Notes: generated from the letters alone by a model not told the origin. Numbered from the stretch's first letter, positions 26,301-35,277 are shown. The stretch is DNA of 64,000 nt from JASJBU01 sp963790775 (GCA_963790775.1 CAWBPR010000008.1:248001-312000); one strand, 5' to 3'. Numbers and translations are program-made.

Positions 26301-28007
26301 AAAGTCAATCAGCAGATTGCCCGGGTGCGCCATTCAACTCAGGGGGTGGGTCTGATCTCACCGCCGCCGCATCATGATATCTATTCCATCGAAGATCTGG
26401 CGCAACTCATTCACGACCTGAAAAATGTCCAGCCAAAATCTCGCATCTCGGTAAAACTGGTTTCCGAAGTGGGTGTGGGCACTGTAGCAGCAGGGGTTTC
26501 CAAAGCCCATGCCGATCATGTGACCATCGCGGGCTATGACGGCGGAACCGGAGCTTCGCCTCTAACCTCCATCAAGCATGCGGGATCGCCCTGGGAGATT
26601 GGCCTGGCGGAAACCCACCAGACCCTGGTCCTCAATCAGCTGCGTGACCGTATTGCTGTGCAGGCCGATGGCGGCATGCGCACGGGACGTGACGTGGTGA
26701 TCGCCGCCCTGCTGGGTGCTGACGAGATTGGTTTTGCCACTGCTCCATTGATCGCTCAGGGCTGTCTGATGATGCGTAAGTGCCACTTGAATACTTGTCC
26801 GGTAGGCATCGCAACCCAGGACCCTGAACTGCGTAAGCGTTTTACCGGCAAACCGGAGCATGTGATTAACTTTTTCTTCTTCGTCGCAGAAGAGGCGCGC
26901 CGCCTGATGGCCAAGTTGGGTTTTCGCACCTTCAATGAAATGATCGGCCAGAGCGATCGTCTCGACATGCGCCAGGCCATCAATCACTGGAAAGCCCGAG
27001 GACTGGATTACAGTCGGCTGCTTGCCAAGCCGGAGGCGGCGAAAGGCGTGGGTATCTTCAACTCCACCACGCAGGACCATGGACTCGACAAGGCTATCGA
27101 CAATGAGTTGATCAGACAGGCTGCCCCGACCCTGGAAAGGGGTGAGGCGGTTAAGATCGAGATCGATATCCACAATTACAACCGCACTTTTGGTGCCATG
27201 TTGTCAGGACGCCTGGCGGAACGCTACGGGCATGCAGGCCTGCCTGACGATACGGTCTACATCAAGGCTAAGGGAACTGCCGGACAATCTTTTGGAGCCT
27301 GGGTGACCAAAGGCGTCACCATCGAACTTGCCGGTGAAGGAAATGACTATGTCGGTAAGGGCTTGTCGGGTGGGCGTCTCGTAATCTATCCACCGGAAAA
27401 CTCGAAGATTGGCAGGGCGGAAGAAAATATCATCGTCGGCAATACGGTTCTGTATGGTGCGATCGGTGGTGAGTGTTATTTCCGCGGGGTGGCTGGTGAG
27501 CGCTTTTGCGTACGTAATTCCGGCGTTAAGGCGGTTGTTGAGGGCGTGGGAGATCACGGCTGTGAATACATGACCGGTGGTGTAGTGGTCTGTCTTGGAA
27601 ACACTGGGCGTAACTTTGCTGCAGGTATGTCCGGCGGCGTTGCCTATGTTCTCGATGAAAAAGGTGATTTTGAAGGGCGTTGCAATCTGGCTCAGGTTGA
27701 ACTGGAACCGATCCTGGAAGAAGACCTTGCCCTGGAAGAGAACGATCATCAGGGTGGTGATCTTGAGGGGCATGGCAGGGTCGACGTGAGTCATGATATG
27801 ACCCGCTTCGATTCGATCCGGCTCAGACAATTGATCGAAAAGCATCTGCACTATACCAACTCGGCAGTTGCGATGCGGATACTTGATAACTGGGAGGATT
27901 ACCTGCCCAAGTTTGTGAAAGTGATGCCGGTGGAGTACCGCCGGGCATTAGAAGAGATGCAGGCACAAAAAATGGCCGATGCAGCGGTAGGAAAGGGGGG
28001 GCATTAA
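23367..28007 (+). CDS. gltB: glutamate synthase large subunit
   Basis: A 1546-residue NADPH-GOGAT alpha subunit that makes glutamate from glutamine and 2-oxoglutarate. A 21-residue propeptide precedes the amidotransferase nucleophile C22 (CGVGFVANIKG). The central and FMN-binding synthase domains follow (GAMSFGSISYEAHSTLARAM; AGYDGGTGASPLTSIKHAG), with the 3Fe-4S cysteines in KCHLNTCPVGIATQD and the C-terminal GXGXG beta-helix (GAIGGECYFRGVAGERF). AGAGG lies 6 bases before the ATG. gltD starts 2 bases after the stop. Base composition is visibly richer in GC than the pil genes before it. Confidence 0.97.
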   Translation: MGQSSLPPKQGLYDPANEHDACGVGFVANIKGVKSHQIVQQGLGILNRLTHRGAVGADPRAGDGAGILLQMPDAFLRSVVEFDLPAAGDYAVGMIFLPRNEASRNECEETIEALVRAEGQGVIGWRDVAVDNSGLGYSVKPTEPVVRQIFVSRGGNCSDQDGFERKLFVIRKQIEKLVRDAEMEGGDDFYFSSFSSRTIVYKGMLLSDQVGEYYRDLKDERMESALALVHQRFSTNTFPTWDLAHPFRMIAHNGEINTLRGNVNWMAARKNSMASDILGEDLDKIWPLIPEGQSDSACFDNALELLVAGGYSLSHAMMMLIPEAWGGNKLMDAKRRAFYEYHAALMEPWDGPAAVAFTDGKQIGATLDRNGLRPARYLITDDDLVVMASEMGVLEIPEEKIIKKWRLQPGKMFLIDMEQGRIIDDAELKEQLASAEPYQDWLDQTQIQLDELPSDVAPMAPDEETLLDTQQAFGYSQEDIKFLLTPMVMTGQEGTGSMGADNPPSVLSLRAKHLSTYFKQNFAQVTNPPIDPIREELVMSLVSLIGPRPNLLNPSDAGKHMRLEVCQPVLTNEDLERIRHVEDNTAGAFRTKTLAITYPVANGAEGMREALTALCDLAEQKVREGYNILILSDRKVDADNIAIPALLATSAVHHHLIRKGLRTESGLVLETGAALEIHHYATLAGYGAEAVNPYLTFDTIQDELPHFPERLEFAEAQKRYIKAIGKGLKKVMSKMGISTYQSYCGAQIFDAIGLSSELIDTYFTGTTTTIEGAGLIEIASEALKWHDKGYGHQQIYRKHLDVGGDYAYRLRGEDHNWTPETIAKIQHAVRNNDWATYEAYSRAINEQNEILLTLRGLFDFKWAAEPLPLEEVESAQEIVKRFATGAMSFGSISYEAHSTLARAMNQIGGKSNTGEGGEEAERFRPLADGSMNPERSAIKQVASGRFGVTTEYLVNSDDIQIKMAQGAKPGEGGQLPGHKVNQQIARVRHSTQGVGLISPPPHHDIYSIEDLAQLIHDLKNVQPKSRISVKLVSEVGVGTVAAGVSKAHADHVTIAGYDGGTGASPLTSIKHAGSPWEIGLAETHQTLVLNQLRDRIAVQADGGMRTGRDVVIAALLGADEIGFATAPLIAQGCLMMRKCHLNTCPVGIATQDPELRKRFTGKPEHVINFFFFVAEEARRLMAKLGFRTFNEMIGQSDRLDMRQAINHWKARGLDYSRLLAKPEAAKGVGIFNSTTQDHGLDKAIDNELIRQAAPTLERGEAVKIEIDIHNYNRTFGAMLSGRLAERYGHAGLPDDTVYIKAKGTAGQSFGAWVTKGVTIELAGEGNDYVGKGLSGGRLVIYPPENSKIGRAEENIIVGNTVLYGAIGGECYFRGVAGERFCVRNSGVKAVVEGVGDHGCEYMTGGVVVCLGNTGRNFAAGMSGGVAYVLDEKGDFEGRCNLAQVELEPILEEDLALEENDHQGGDLEGHGRVDVSHDMTRFDSIRLRQLIEKHLHYTNSAVAMRILDNWEDYLPKFVKVMPVEYRRALEEMQAQKMADAAVGKGGH

Positions 28008-28009
28008 TC

Positions 28010-29462
28010 ATGGGCAAGCCGACAGGTTTCAAAGAGTTTTCCCGGCAGGATCGGACCTACGCGCCGGTTTCGGATCGTGTTACGCACTACAGCGAGTTCG
28101 TCATCGATATGAGCGATGAGAACGTCAGTCAGCAGGGTGCCCGCTGCATGGATTGCGGCATACCGTTCTGTCACAACGGTTGCCCGGTGAATAACATCAT
28201 TCCGGACTGGAATGATCTGGTATACCGGGGTGACTGGCGTGAAGCCATTGAGGTATTGCATTCCACCAACAACTTTCCGGAATTCACCGGCCGTATCTGT
28301 CCGGCACCTTGTGAGGCGGCATGCACCCTCAATCTGGATGATGTCCCGGTCACGATAAAAACCATTGAATACAGCATTATTGAAAAGGCCTGGGAAGAGG
28401 GCTGGGTAAAACCGCAGATCGCCAGCCACAAGAGCGGTAAACATGTTGCAGTGGTTGGCTCGGGCCCCTCCGGTATGGCTTGCTCCCAGCAGTTGGCACG
28501 GGCTGGACACAGCGTGGTTTTGTTTGAAAAACAGAATCGTATCGGGGGTCTGCTCCGGTATGGTATTCCTGATTTCAAGCTGAATAAAAAGGTGATCGAC
28601 CGACGTATGGCGCAGATGCGCACTGAAGGTGTAGAGTTCAAGACCAATGTGCATGTGGGGGTGGATATTCCCGCCAAACAGTTGTTCGATGAATTCGATG
28701 CCGTGGTGTTGACCGGCGGGGCGGAAAAACCGCGGGATCTGCCAATCCCGGGTCGAGAACTCAACGGGGTTCATTATCGCTATGGATTTCCTGCGCAGTA
28801 ATAGCCATCGGGTGCAAGGTGACCAGGTCGAGAACTTCATCTCTGCGGAAGGTAAACATGTGGTGGTGATTGGTGGCGGAGACACAGGTTCAGACTGTAT
28901 CGGCACCTCGAACCGGCATGGCGCCGCTTCCGTTACTCAGCTTGAAATCCTCCCCAGGCCCCCAGAAAGCGAAGATAAAGCCACAACCTGGCCCTATTGG
29001 CCGAATAAGATGCGCACGTCCAGTTCACAGGAAGAGGGGTGTGAACGCATGTGGTCAGTGGCGAGTAAAGAATTTCTGGATGATGGCAAGGGTAATCTGG
29101 CGGCTGTCCGGTGTATCAGAGTCGAGTGGAACAAGGATGAAAACGGCAATTGGCAGATGTCAGAGGTCGAAGGGTCTGAGTTTGAGTTGAAGGCCGAACT
29201 CGCCACCCTGGCCATGGGATTTGTACACCCTGTACATGAAGGGATGATCGAGGAACTGGAAATTGAGCTTGATGGCCGGGGTAATATCAAAGGCTCTACA
29301 GAGGGTGTCGATGCATACAAAACATCCCTTGAGGGGGTATTTTCAGCCGGGGATATGCGACGTGGACAGTCTCTCGTCGTCTGGGCTATCCGTGAAGGCC
29401 GGCAGTGCGCAAAAGCGGTTGATGAATATCTGATGGGAACCAGCGATCTCCCTTTATGGTAG
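28010..29462 (+). pseudogene. gltD: glutamate synthase small subunit, split by a one-base frameshift
   Basis: The NADPH/FAD/4Fe-4S beta subunit of GOGAT, about 483 residues if joined. The first frame (28010-28801, 263 residues) has the Cys clusters CMDCGIPFCHNGC and CPAPCEAAC and the FAD motif GSGPSG, then runs off as GVHYRYGFPAQ and stops. The second frame (from about 28779 to 29462) continues MDFLRSNSHRVQGD, the NADPH motif GGGDTGSDC and the FAD-binding end EGVFSAGDMRRGQSLVVWAI. Removing one base near 28778 restores GVHYAMDFL, as in intact GltD. Since gltB looks intact, a sequencing or assembly error is as likely as a true mutation; a rescuing slip is not indicated because there is no homopolymer run. 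Confidence 0.9.
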
Positions 29463-29562
29463 TGGTTTTGCCGCTGTGATGGGGACTGCCCCCTTGTTTG
29501 AGATTGGACTTGCAACGGTGAAATCGTAGTTTCACTTTTTAAAAGAGATTAGGAAGAAAGCA

Positions 29563-29787
29563 ATGAGTCAGACCTTGATGGTATTGCCCAGTATTGAGTT
29601 TAAACAGATCAGGGTGGTAAAGATCCCGGACGATCTGGATGTCAATGAGGCCTATCGATTTGCTACAGGAATTATCGCCCAGGCCGAGGAATTGAACGAG
29701 GATTACGTCTGGGAGGATATCTCAGAGGCGCTGGAGGGTAGAGGATTCGAGCCGCTGGACGTAGTAATAGGGCCTACCCTGGACTAA
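29563..29787 (+). CDS. small acidic conserved-looking protein
   Basis: A 74-residue cytosolic protein, strongly acidic, with no Cys, signal or membrane segment. A clear AGGA ribosome-binding site 8 bases before the ATG and the regular codon use support a real gene. The sequence (IEFKQIRVVKIPDDLDVNEA early, then WEDISEALEGRGFEPLDVV) suggests a compact alpha/beta fold. I do not recognise a family. It follows gltD by 100 bases in the same direction. Confidence 0.65.
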   Translation: MSQTLMVLPSIEFKQIRVVKIPDDLDVNEAYRFATGIIAQAEELNEDYVWEDISEALEGRGFEPLDVVIGPTLD

Positions 29788-29993
29788 GGGCCGCGGAAAG
29801 CTAAATCATCCCAGCTTGCTTGCCTCGTTGCCCTGCTTCTCGGCAACCGTTCCTGAGTTGCCCTGTATCCTTACAGCCATGCGTTTCGGCAAAGATTACA
29901 TGGCATGACTCTGCGCCCATTGCCGCGCCTTGAATCTGAGCAACCATGCGGTGTGGTTTTGGGATAATTTAAATTTTCCAAGGCCCTGGCTGT

Positions 29994-31049
29994 TCAGTTC
30001 AGATCCTCATATTCATCCAGGTCCATCTGCAACAGAATCGCTTTTCGCAGCAGTTTCTGTTCATTTCTCATGACTAATTTGAGGCTGCTGACCTCTTTTT
30101 CCAGTTCTTGGATTCGGTAGACCAGGTTGTCAGCCTCGGCAGCGGTATGATGTGCTGTGGCCTGAAATGCTCCACCAGATGAAGCGTGAAGCGGTGAAAC
30201 TGACGCCAGTTGTGGTTCGCTTTTGTGTGGCGAGCAACTGACCTCCTGCTCGAGTTCTTCGGTGACAGACATGACGGCATCCTTGTCGATGGTATGCAGC
30301 TCTTCAAGGCAGCCAAACAACAGCATACGATCACACATGGCGTTGATCCGGCGGGGAACCCCGCCGGTAAATTCATAGATCAGGGTAAAGACACCTTGTT
30401 GGAAAGAAGGGTCGTTATCCCAGCCAACAAGCTGCAGGCGATGTTTGATGTATTTTTCGGTTTCTTCGGCACTTAATGGCTCAAGGTGATGTGAGGCGAT
30501 GATGCGCTGCCGGAATTGCTCCATGCCAGGACTCTGCAGTGTACGTTTAAACTCTTCCTGCCCGAGCAGGAAAGTCTGAACAAGGGCCTTGTTGTCAATC
30601 TGGAAATTGGAAAGCATGCGCAGCTCTTCAACTGATCGTGCTGGCAGATTTTGTGCTTCATCCACCACCAGCAGTATCTGTTTTCCTTCAGCGTGACGGG
30701 CTCGTGCAATGGCCTCAAGATTATGCAGCAGGGTGGCTTTATTCAAGCCTTCATGAGCAAGGCCAAACGAGGCGCAGACCATGCGCAGCATGTCGTCTGC
30801 ATCGACTTGGGTAGTGACCAGTTGTGCGGCCATCACATTCGTTGTTGAAATTTCATCGAACAGGTTACGTACCAGGGTCGTTTTTCCAGTGCCGATGCCG
30901 CCGGTGATGACGATGAAGCCCTCACCCTGTTCCAGGCCATAGCGCAAATAGGCCATGGCGCGGTTATGTCCCTTGCTGTTGAAGAAAAATTTGTGGTCCG
31001 GCGTGAGCTGGAAGGGCTTTCCGGCAAGTTTATAAAAATCATCATACAT
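29994..31049 (-). CDS. PEP-CTERM/ExeA-type AAA ATPase
   Basis: A 351-residue ATPase. The start MYDDFYKLAGKPFQLTPDHK with FFFNSKGHNRAMAYLRYGL matches the ExeA/GspA-like ATPases found in exopolysaccharide and exosortase (XrtA/PEP-CTERM) loci. Walker A is GGIGTGKTT (50-58), Walker B is ILLVVDEAQNL, and a sensor-2-like GGVPRRINAMCDRML is present. Unlike secreted-pathway ExeA there is no membrane helix; instead a coiled coil closes the protein (about 305-340, YRIQELEKEVSSLKL). No exosortase or polysaccharide genes are adjacent. A 15-base inverted repeat lies 72 bases upstream of the start. Confidence 0.85.
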   Translation of the reverse strand: MYDDFYKLAGKPFQLTPDHKFFFNSKGHNRAMAYLRYGLEQGEGFIVITGGIGTGKTTLVRNLFDEISTTNVMAAQLVTTQVDADDMLRMVCASFGLAHEGLNKATLLHNLEAIARARHAEGKQILLVVDEAQNLPARSVEELRMLSNFQIDNKALVQTFLLGQEEFKRTLQSPGMEQFRQRIIASHHLEPLSAEETEKYIKHRLQLVGWDNDPSFQQGVFTLIYEFTGGVPRRINAMCDRMLLFGCLEELHTIDKDAVMSVTEELEQEVSCSPHKSEPQLASVSPLHASSGGAFQATAHHTAAEADNLVYRIQELEKEVSSLKLVMRNEQKLLRKAILLQMDLDEYEDLN

Positions 31050-31425
31050 AGCAGTTAGGCCTGTGCCATTTTATCCAGGAAGACTCGCCAAATTCCGATC
31101 CGCCAGGCTATAGAATTACTTGTGTAGCATACACAGTAATTATGCATCGAAAGTGGAAGTTTTCCTACCGGCAAGCTCTATTGAGTAATTCCAATGACTG
31201 GTTACCCTCTACCCCGGGTTTGGTAACCTACCTATTGACCTTCTTCCCTGAGGTCAACTATCTTTGGTGTTATAAACTGGGTGAGACGCTGTTGGCGGAA
31301 GAAGATTTTGTTTGATGGCAAAGCCTCAGTATTATGGTCAATAATAACTACAACTGGTTCAAGTTGAACGCATTGGGCCGGTTAATTTTTCTTTTTTTTA
31401 TATTGAACACGAGTGAGGCGCGGCT
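31050..31425. other. 376-base divergent spacer
   Basis: The region separates the minus-strand ATPase from the plus-strand peroxiredoxin and should hold both promoters. I see no gene. It contains the inverted repeat at 31121-31135 and a T-tract just before the peroxiredoxin. Confidence 0.45.
31121..31135. promoter_or_regulatory. inverted repeat TGTGTA-GCA-TACACA, possible operator
   Basis: Perfect six-base arms with a three-base centre, in the spacer between the ATPase and peroxiredoxin genes, closer to the ATPase start. Such size and symmetry fit a dimeric repressor or activator site. The cognate regulator is unknown. Confidence 0.45.
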
Positions 31426-31893
31426 ATGTTGAAACCTGGTCAAAACGCACCAGAGTTTTCTCTTCCGGATGCGGATATGAAGATGGTGAATTCCAAGGAC
31501 TTCCAAGGTAAAAACAACATCGTGCTCTATTTCTACCCTAAAGACGATACAACCGGCTGCACTATAGAAGCAGTTGAACTATCGGATTTGATGGATGAAT
31601 TTTCAGCCCTGGATGCCTTGGTGTTTGGTATCAGCATGGATAATTGTGTCAGTCATGCCTCGTTTAGAGACAAGCATGGCTTGACAGTTCAGCTTCTGGC
31701 TGATACGGAAGGCGAGGTCTGCAAGGCCTATGATGTCTGGCAGGAGAAAGAGAAAAATGGCGAGAAGCGCATGGGTATTGTGCGTTCAACATTCGTCATC
31801 GACAAACAGGGGGTTCTACGCCAGGCAATGTATGACGTGAAACCCAAAGGACATGCAGTCCAGGTCCTGGATTATGTCAAAGCTGTAGGGTGA
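31426..31893 (+). CDS. peroxiredoxin of the BCP/PrxQ family
   Basis: A 155-residue thiol peroxidase that reduces H2O2 and organic peroxides in the cytosol. The active-site segment is YFYPKDDTTGCTIEAVELSD with the peroxidatic Cys at about 45. The resolving Cys found five residues later in most BCP proteins is Ala here, and the usual TPGC Pro is Thr. Other Cys residues (DNCVSH, EVCKAYDVW) might resolve the sulfenic acid. The C-terminal RSTFVIDKQG is typical. Preceded by a long T-rich leader; no operon partner. Confidence 0.93.
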   Translation: MLKPGQNAPEFSLPDADMKMVNSKDFQGKNNIVLYFYPKDDTTGCTIEAVELSDLMDEFSALDALVFGISMDNCVSHASFRDKHGLTVQLLADTEGEVCKAYDVWQEKEKNGEKRMGIVRSTFVIDKQGVLRQAMYDVKPKGHAVQVLDYVKAVG

Positions 31894-31939
31894 CCGGGGT
31901 TGCCAGGAGATTTCACGAAACGGGTTTGCCGCGAATAGT

Positions 31940-31960
31940 CAGGCCTTTTTTACTGGCCTG
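31940..31960. other. hairpin CAGGCC...GGCCTG after the peroxiredoxin gene
   Basis: Six-base arms with a nine-base T-rich loop, 46 bases after the peroxiredoxin stop. It could help end that transcript, but there is no T-tract after the stem, so it is not a classic terminator. Confidence 0.35.
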
Positions 31961-32040
31961 TGTATGACTGTTCCTATAAAAAATTTTTGCGGGTGTTTGA
32001 AAAAACTGTGTTGTTTGGTTCATCTAGTCTTGAATAGCCG

Positions 32041-34404
32041 TTGAAGTTACGCACCCAAATTCTGCTGCTGCTTTTTTTCTTTGGCTTCGCACCGTTGACT
32101 GCAATGGTGGCCACCAGCCTGCCATTTGTACTGGATCGACTTGAATTGTTTTACCACAAGGCGCATCTGCAGAATTTACGTGCGGATTTCCGGGACCTTG
32201 ATGAGCATCTTGCGAGTCGCCATGAGGTCGTGCGACTGCTGGCCAAGTTGCCAGAGCCCAGTCTGATTCTAGGCAAAGAACTGGAGCCTGCCGATGAGTC
32301 GATCGATCAGGCTCGCGTGCGATATACCAAATGGGTGAATCAGATCCTTATGGGGCATCTCGATATTATCCAGATCCTGTTTCTCGACCTGCAGGGGAAA
32401 CCCCGGTTCTGGCTTGAGTTGAATCCGAGATCCCAACAGTGGGAACCTACCATTCATAACCCTGATATGCCATCCGCCGCATTTTTTCAGAATGCGATCA
32501 AGCAGGAAATTGGCGGGGTCTCGATCAGCAAGATCAGTCTTGATCCGGAAGCGGCGCTGACAGATACACGTCGATTTATGACCTTACGCCTGATCAGCAA
32601 TATTATTGGGCATGGGGACAACGGCAGAATGGAGCCGATTGGTGCGGTAGTGGTGAATGTTGATGTCGGCGGAATGGCGAGTGCCTACCGTAACACACTC
32701 TGGGTCACGAATGATGGCTCGTATTTGCCCGAACGTCTGAGGGGGGAAAACACGCCAGCGGCATTTGAAGATTTTCAGGGACTGGATGAGATTTTCTCTG
32801 AAGGCAAATTATCTCTCTGGGAAGAGGGGGGACGCCAGGTGATCTGGGCGCCGCTGTTCATGACGGTCGATTCGGGACCGCTGTGGGTGGGCAGGGCCGT
32901 CGATCCCTCTCCTGTATCCCAGTTCCGTAATAATCTGATTATTCGGGTCTTGACAATTGCATTGATAGCCTTGGGCATACTCTTGCTTTCAGCCAGATGG
33001 ATCGCTATGAATATCGCTCGCTTTGGCGAATCTCTCACTGAACAGATCGGTAGAGTGATGCGGAACAATGAAGCGGTCCGTTTCGATTGGCAGGGGCCCC
33101 ATGAAATCCAGGAACTTGGGCGTAAATTGACGACATTGGCCGAGACCCATGCCCGGCATGCAAAAGATCAGCGCGAACATGCGCGGCAACTGGAAGAGTC
33201 GAACCGCTATAAATCAGAGTTTCTTGCCAATGTAAGCCATGAACTGCGCACCCCGTTGAATTCCATTTTGTTGCTGTCGAAGATTATGCAGGAAGGGACG
33301 AATCAACTCACAGAGGAGCAGAAAAAGCAGTTATGGGTCATTCATGAGGCAGGGGTGGATCTGAAGGAGTTGATCGAGAATATCCTGGACTTATCCAGGA
33401 TTGAGGCAGGTCAGGCCAGTTTCAGCCTTGAAGAGATCGATGTGCATGATCTTGTATTGGGGCTGATCGAACTTGTAAAGCCCCAGTTTGATGTCAAAGG
33501 CCTGCGGTTGGATGCCGAATTCTCTGACGATGTGCCCGAAAAATTTATTGCAGATTTGGCGAAAGTCAGACAGATTTTAAAGAACTTTCTAGCCAATGCG
33601 CTGAAGTTTACAAGGCGGGGAGGTGTCACTATACGCGCCTACCGCCAGCATGATGCGGAGTCCTGCCCGCTCTCCATTGCAGTTATCGACACCGGTGTTG
33701 GAATACCGGCAGAGAAACACCAGGTGATATTTGATGCATTCAAACAGGCCGATGGCTCCACGAGCAGGCTGTACGGCGGCACCGGTCTTGGTTTGAGCAT
33801 CAGTCGTGAACTGGCGCATCTGTTAGGCGGTTATATCCTATTGGCGAGCGAGGAAGGACATGGCGCCACGTTTACGCTCTGCCTGCCGCTGGAAACTGAC
33901 TGGACAGCGCTACAGGTTTCAGACCATTCCACAAGCCTGGAACTACCCACTGGCGGGGCTGAGTCCCTTCCCGTCGCTCATCATCAAGTTAATGCCGAAC
34001 CCGACTTGAGTGACTCGCAGTCTGAGGAGTTCCTCGGCAAGCGGGTGCTGCTGGTGGATGATGATCTACACAACCTGTTGGCATTGACGCCGCTCCTAGA
34101 GAGTTGGGGGATGGAGGTGACTGCTGCGGGTGATGGCAAGGAGGCGTTGGAGACCTTGGCGGATGACACAGATTTTTCCATTGTATTAATGGACATCATG
34201 ATGCCAGAGATGGATGGCTATGATACGATCAGGGTTATTCGCAATGAGCAGAAACTCAGTGGGCTGGTGATTATTGCATTGTCTGCAAAAACCAGTGGTG
34301 AAGACAGGGATAGATGTATCCAGGCGGGGGCCGATGCCTTCATTCCTAAACCGATTGATGAATCTGATCTCAAGGCACTGATAAAAAGTTATCTGAATGT
34401 TTAG
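32041..34404 (+). CDS. membrane hybrid sensor histidine kinase
   Basis: A 787-residue kinase starting with TTG at 32041; the frame is closed by a stop just upstream. An N-terminal membrane helix (about 5-27), a periplasmic sensor of roughly 270 residues, and a second helix (about 303-325, IALIALGILLLSARWIA) are followed by a HAMP-like linker and the HisKA domain with H400 in NVSHELRTPLNS. The HATPase shows NALKFTRRG, DTGVGIP and GGTGLGLSIS. A receiver domain at the C-terminus has phospho-acceptor D718 in LMDIMMPEMDG. The next gene, 15 bases on, is a receiver-PAS protein, likely the downstream partner. Confidence 0.92.
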   Translation: MKLRTQILLLLFFFGFAPLTAMVATSLPFVLDRLELFYHKAHLQNLRADFRDLDEHLASRHEVVRLLAKLPEPSLILGKELEPADESIDQARVRYTKWVNQILMGHLDIIQILFLDLQGKPRFWLELNPRSQQWEPTIHNPDMPSAAFFQNAIKQEIGGVSISKISLDPEAALTDTRRFMTLRLISNIIGHGDNGRMEPIGAVVVNVDVGGMASAYRNTLWVTNDGSYLPERLRGENTPAAFEDFQGLDEIFSEGKLSLWEEGGRQVIWAPLFMTVDSGPLWVGRAVDPSPVSQFRNNLIIRVLTIALIALGILLLSARWIAMNIARFGESLTEQIGRVMRNNEAVRFDWQGPHEIQELGRKLTTLAETHARHAKDQREHARQLEESNRYKSEFLANVSHELRTPLNSILLLSKIMQEGTNQLTEEQKKQLWVIHEAGVDLKELIENILDLSRIEAGQASFSLEEIDVHDLVLGLIELVKPQFDVKGLRLDAEFSDDVPEKFIADLAKVRQILKNFLANALKFTRRGGVTIRAYRQHDAESCPLSIAVIDTGVGIPAEKHQVIFDAFKQADGSTSRLYGGTGLGLSISRELAHLLGGYILLASEEGHGATFTLCLPLETDWTALQVSDHSTSLELPTGGAESLPVAHHQVNAEPDLSDSQSEEFLGKRVLLVDDDLHNLLALTPLLESWGMEVTAAGDGKEALETLADDTDFSIVLMDIMMPEMDGYDTIRVIRNEQKLSGLVIIALSAKTSGEDRDRCIQAGADAFIPKPIDESDLKALIKSYLNV

Positions 34405-34419
34405 CTGGACCGGAAAAGA

Positions 34420-35277
34420 ATGAAAGGCTATACAGGGTTCAAACTGCTTATCGTCGATGACAATAAGCATAACCTTTTTACTTTGCGTACGTTGATCGAG
34501 CGTTACATGGACCCAGTGATTCTGGAGGCGGAATCTGGCCAACAGGCGCTGGATATCGCAGTCAAGGAACCTGGCATTGATCTCATCATCCTGGATGTGC
34601 AAATGCCGGAAATGGACGGTTTTCAAACCGCCTCGATGCTGAAAATCCGCAAAAAGACCAAAGATATTCCAATCATCTTTCTCACCGCCGCACTCAAGAC
34701 CCAGGAGTTTCAGCAAAAAGGGTATGAAGTGGGTGGTGTCGATTATCTGCTGAAGCCCATCGATGACAACCAACTGCTGAACAAGATCAGCACCTATTTC
34801 CGTCTCATCGAAAAAGAGCGGGAGATAAATCTTCGGTTGGAGCAGAAGGTGGCCGAACGCACGGCTGAGCTGGCTGCAGCGAAACAACATCTGGAAAACA
34901 TCATTACGCATATGGGGGAAGCACTGTTGGTGTTGGATCCTGAAGGTATGATCGAGTCTGCCAATCCTGCCGCCTGTCAGATGTTGGACTACACTGAGGA
35001 TGATCTCCGGAGCATGTCTATTGGCGACGTGTTCGAGGAGGAGGAGGAGGAGCAGGCCGGAGCATTTTTCGGAACCTGGCTGGAAGCCCTGATCAGGACC
35101 GGCGCTCTGAGTCGCATCGAAGCATGCTTTATCGCTAAAGATCAGCGCCGTGTGCCGATTCTGTTCTCCCGTACCGCCGTAACAGACATAGACGGCAAAA
35201 TTAGCCATATTATCTGCATCGCCAAGGATATGACTGGATACACCCGCGAAATGGATGCTGCGTCAAGCTTATCTTGA
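34420..35277 (+). CDS. response regulator with receiver, coiled coil and PAS domain
   Basis: A 285-residue protein. The receiver (1-125) has the acidic pocket VDDN and phospho-acceptor D59 in LDVQMPEMDG, with the conserved Lys in LLKPID. A coiled coil (about 130-155, EREINLRLEQKVAERTAELA) leads to a PAS domain (about 158-280) containing an all-Glu run at about 205-211. No output domain (GGDEF, EAL, kinase) follows, so it probably acts through protein contacts. It follows the hybrid kinase by 15 bases, and the ArsR-type gene downstream follows its stop after 64 bases. Confidence 0.88.
   Translation: MKGYTGFKLLIVDDNKHNLFTLRTLIERYMDPVILEAESGQQALDIAVKEPGIDLIILDVQMPEMDGFQTASMLKIRKKTKDIPIIFLTAALKTQEFQQKGYEVGGVDYLLKPIDDNQLLNKISTYFRLIEKEREINLRLEQKVAERTAELAAAKQHLENIITHMGEALLVLDPEGMIESANPAACQMLDYTEDDLRSMSIGDVFEEEEEEQAGAFFGTWLEALIRTGALSRIEACFIAKDQRRVPILFSRTAVTDIDGKISHIICIAKDMTGYTREMDAASSLS

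Noticed and set aside
29481..29499. Short GGGG-ACTG-CCCC hairpin after gltD
   Set aside because: Four-base stem and a poor T-tract; too weak to call a terminator.
34186..35208. A 340-codon open frame on the minus strand
   Set aside because: Opposite the receiver-PAS gene; sequence is not protein-like.
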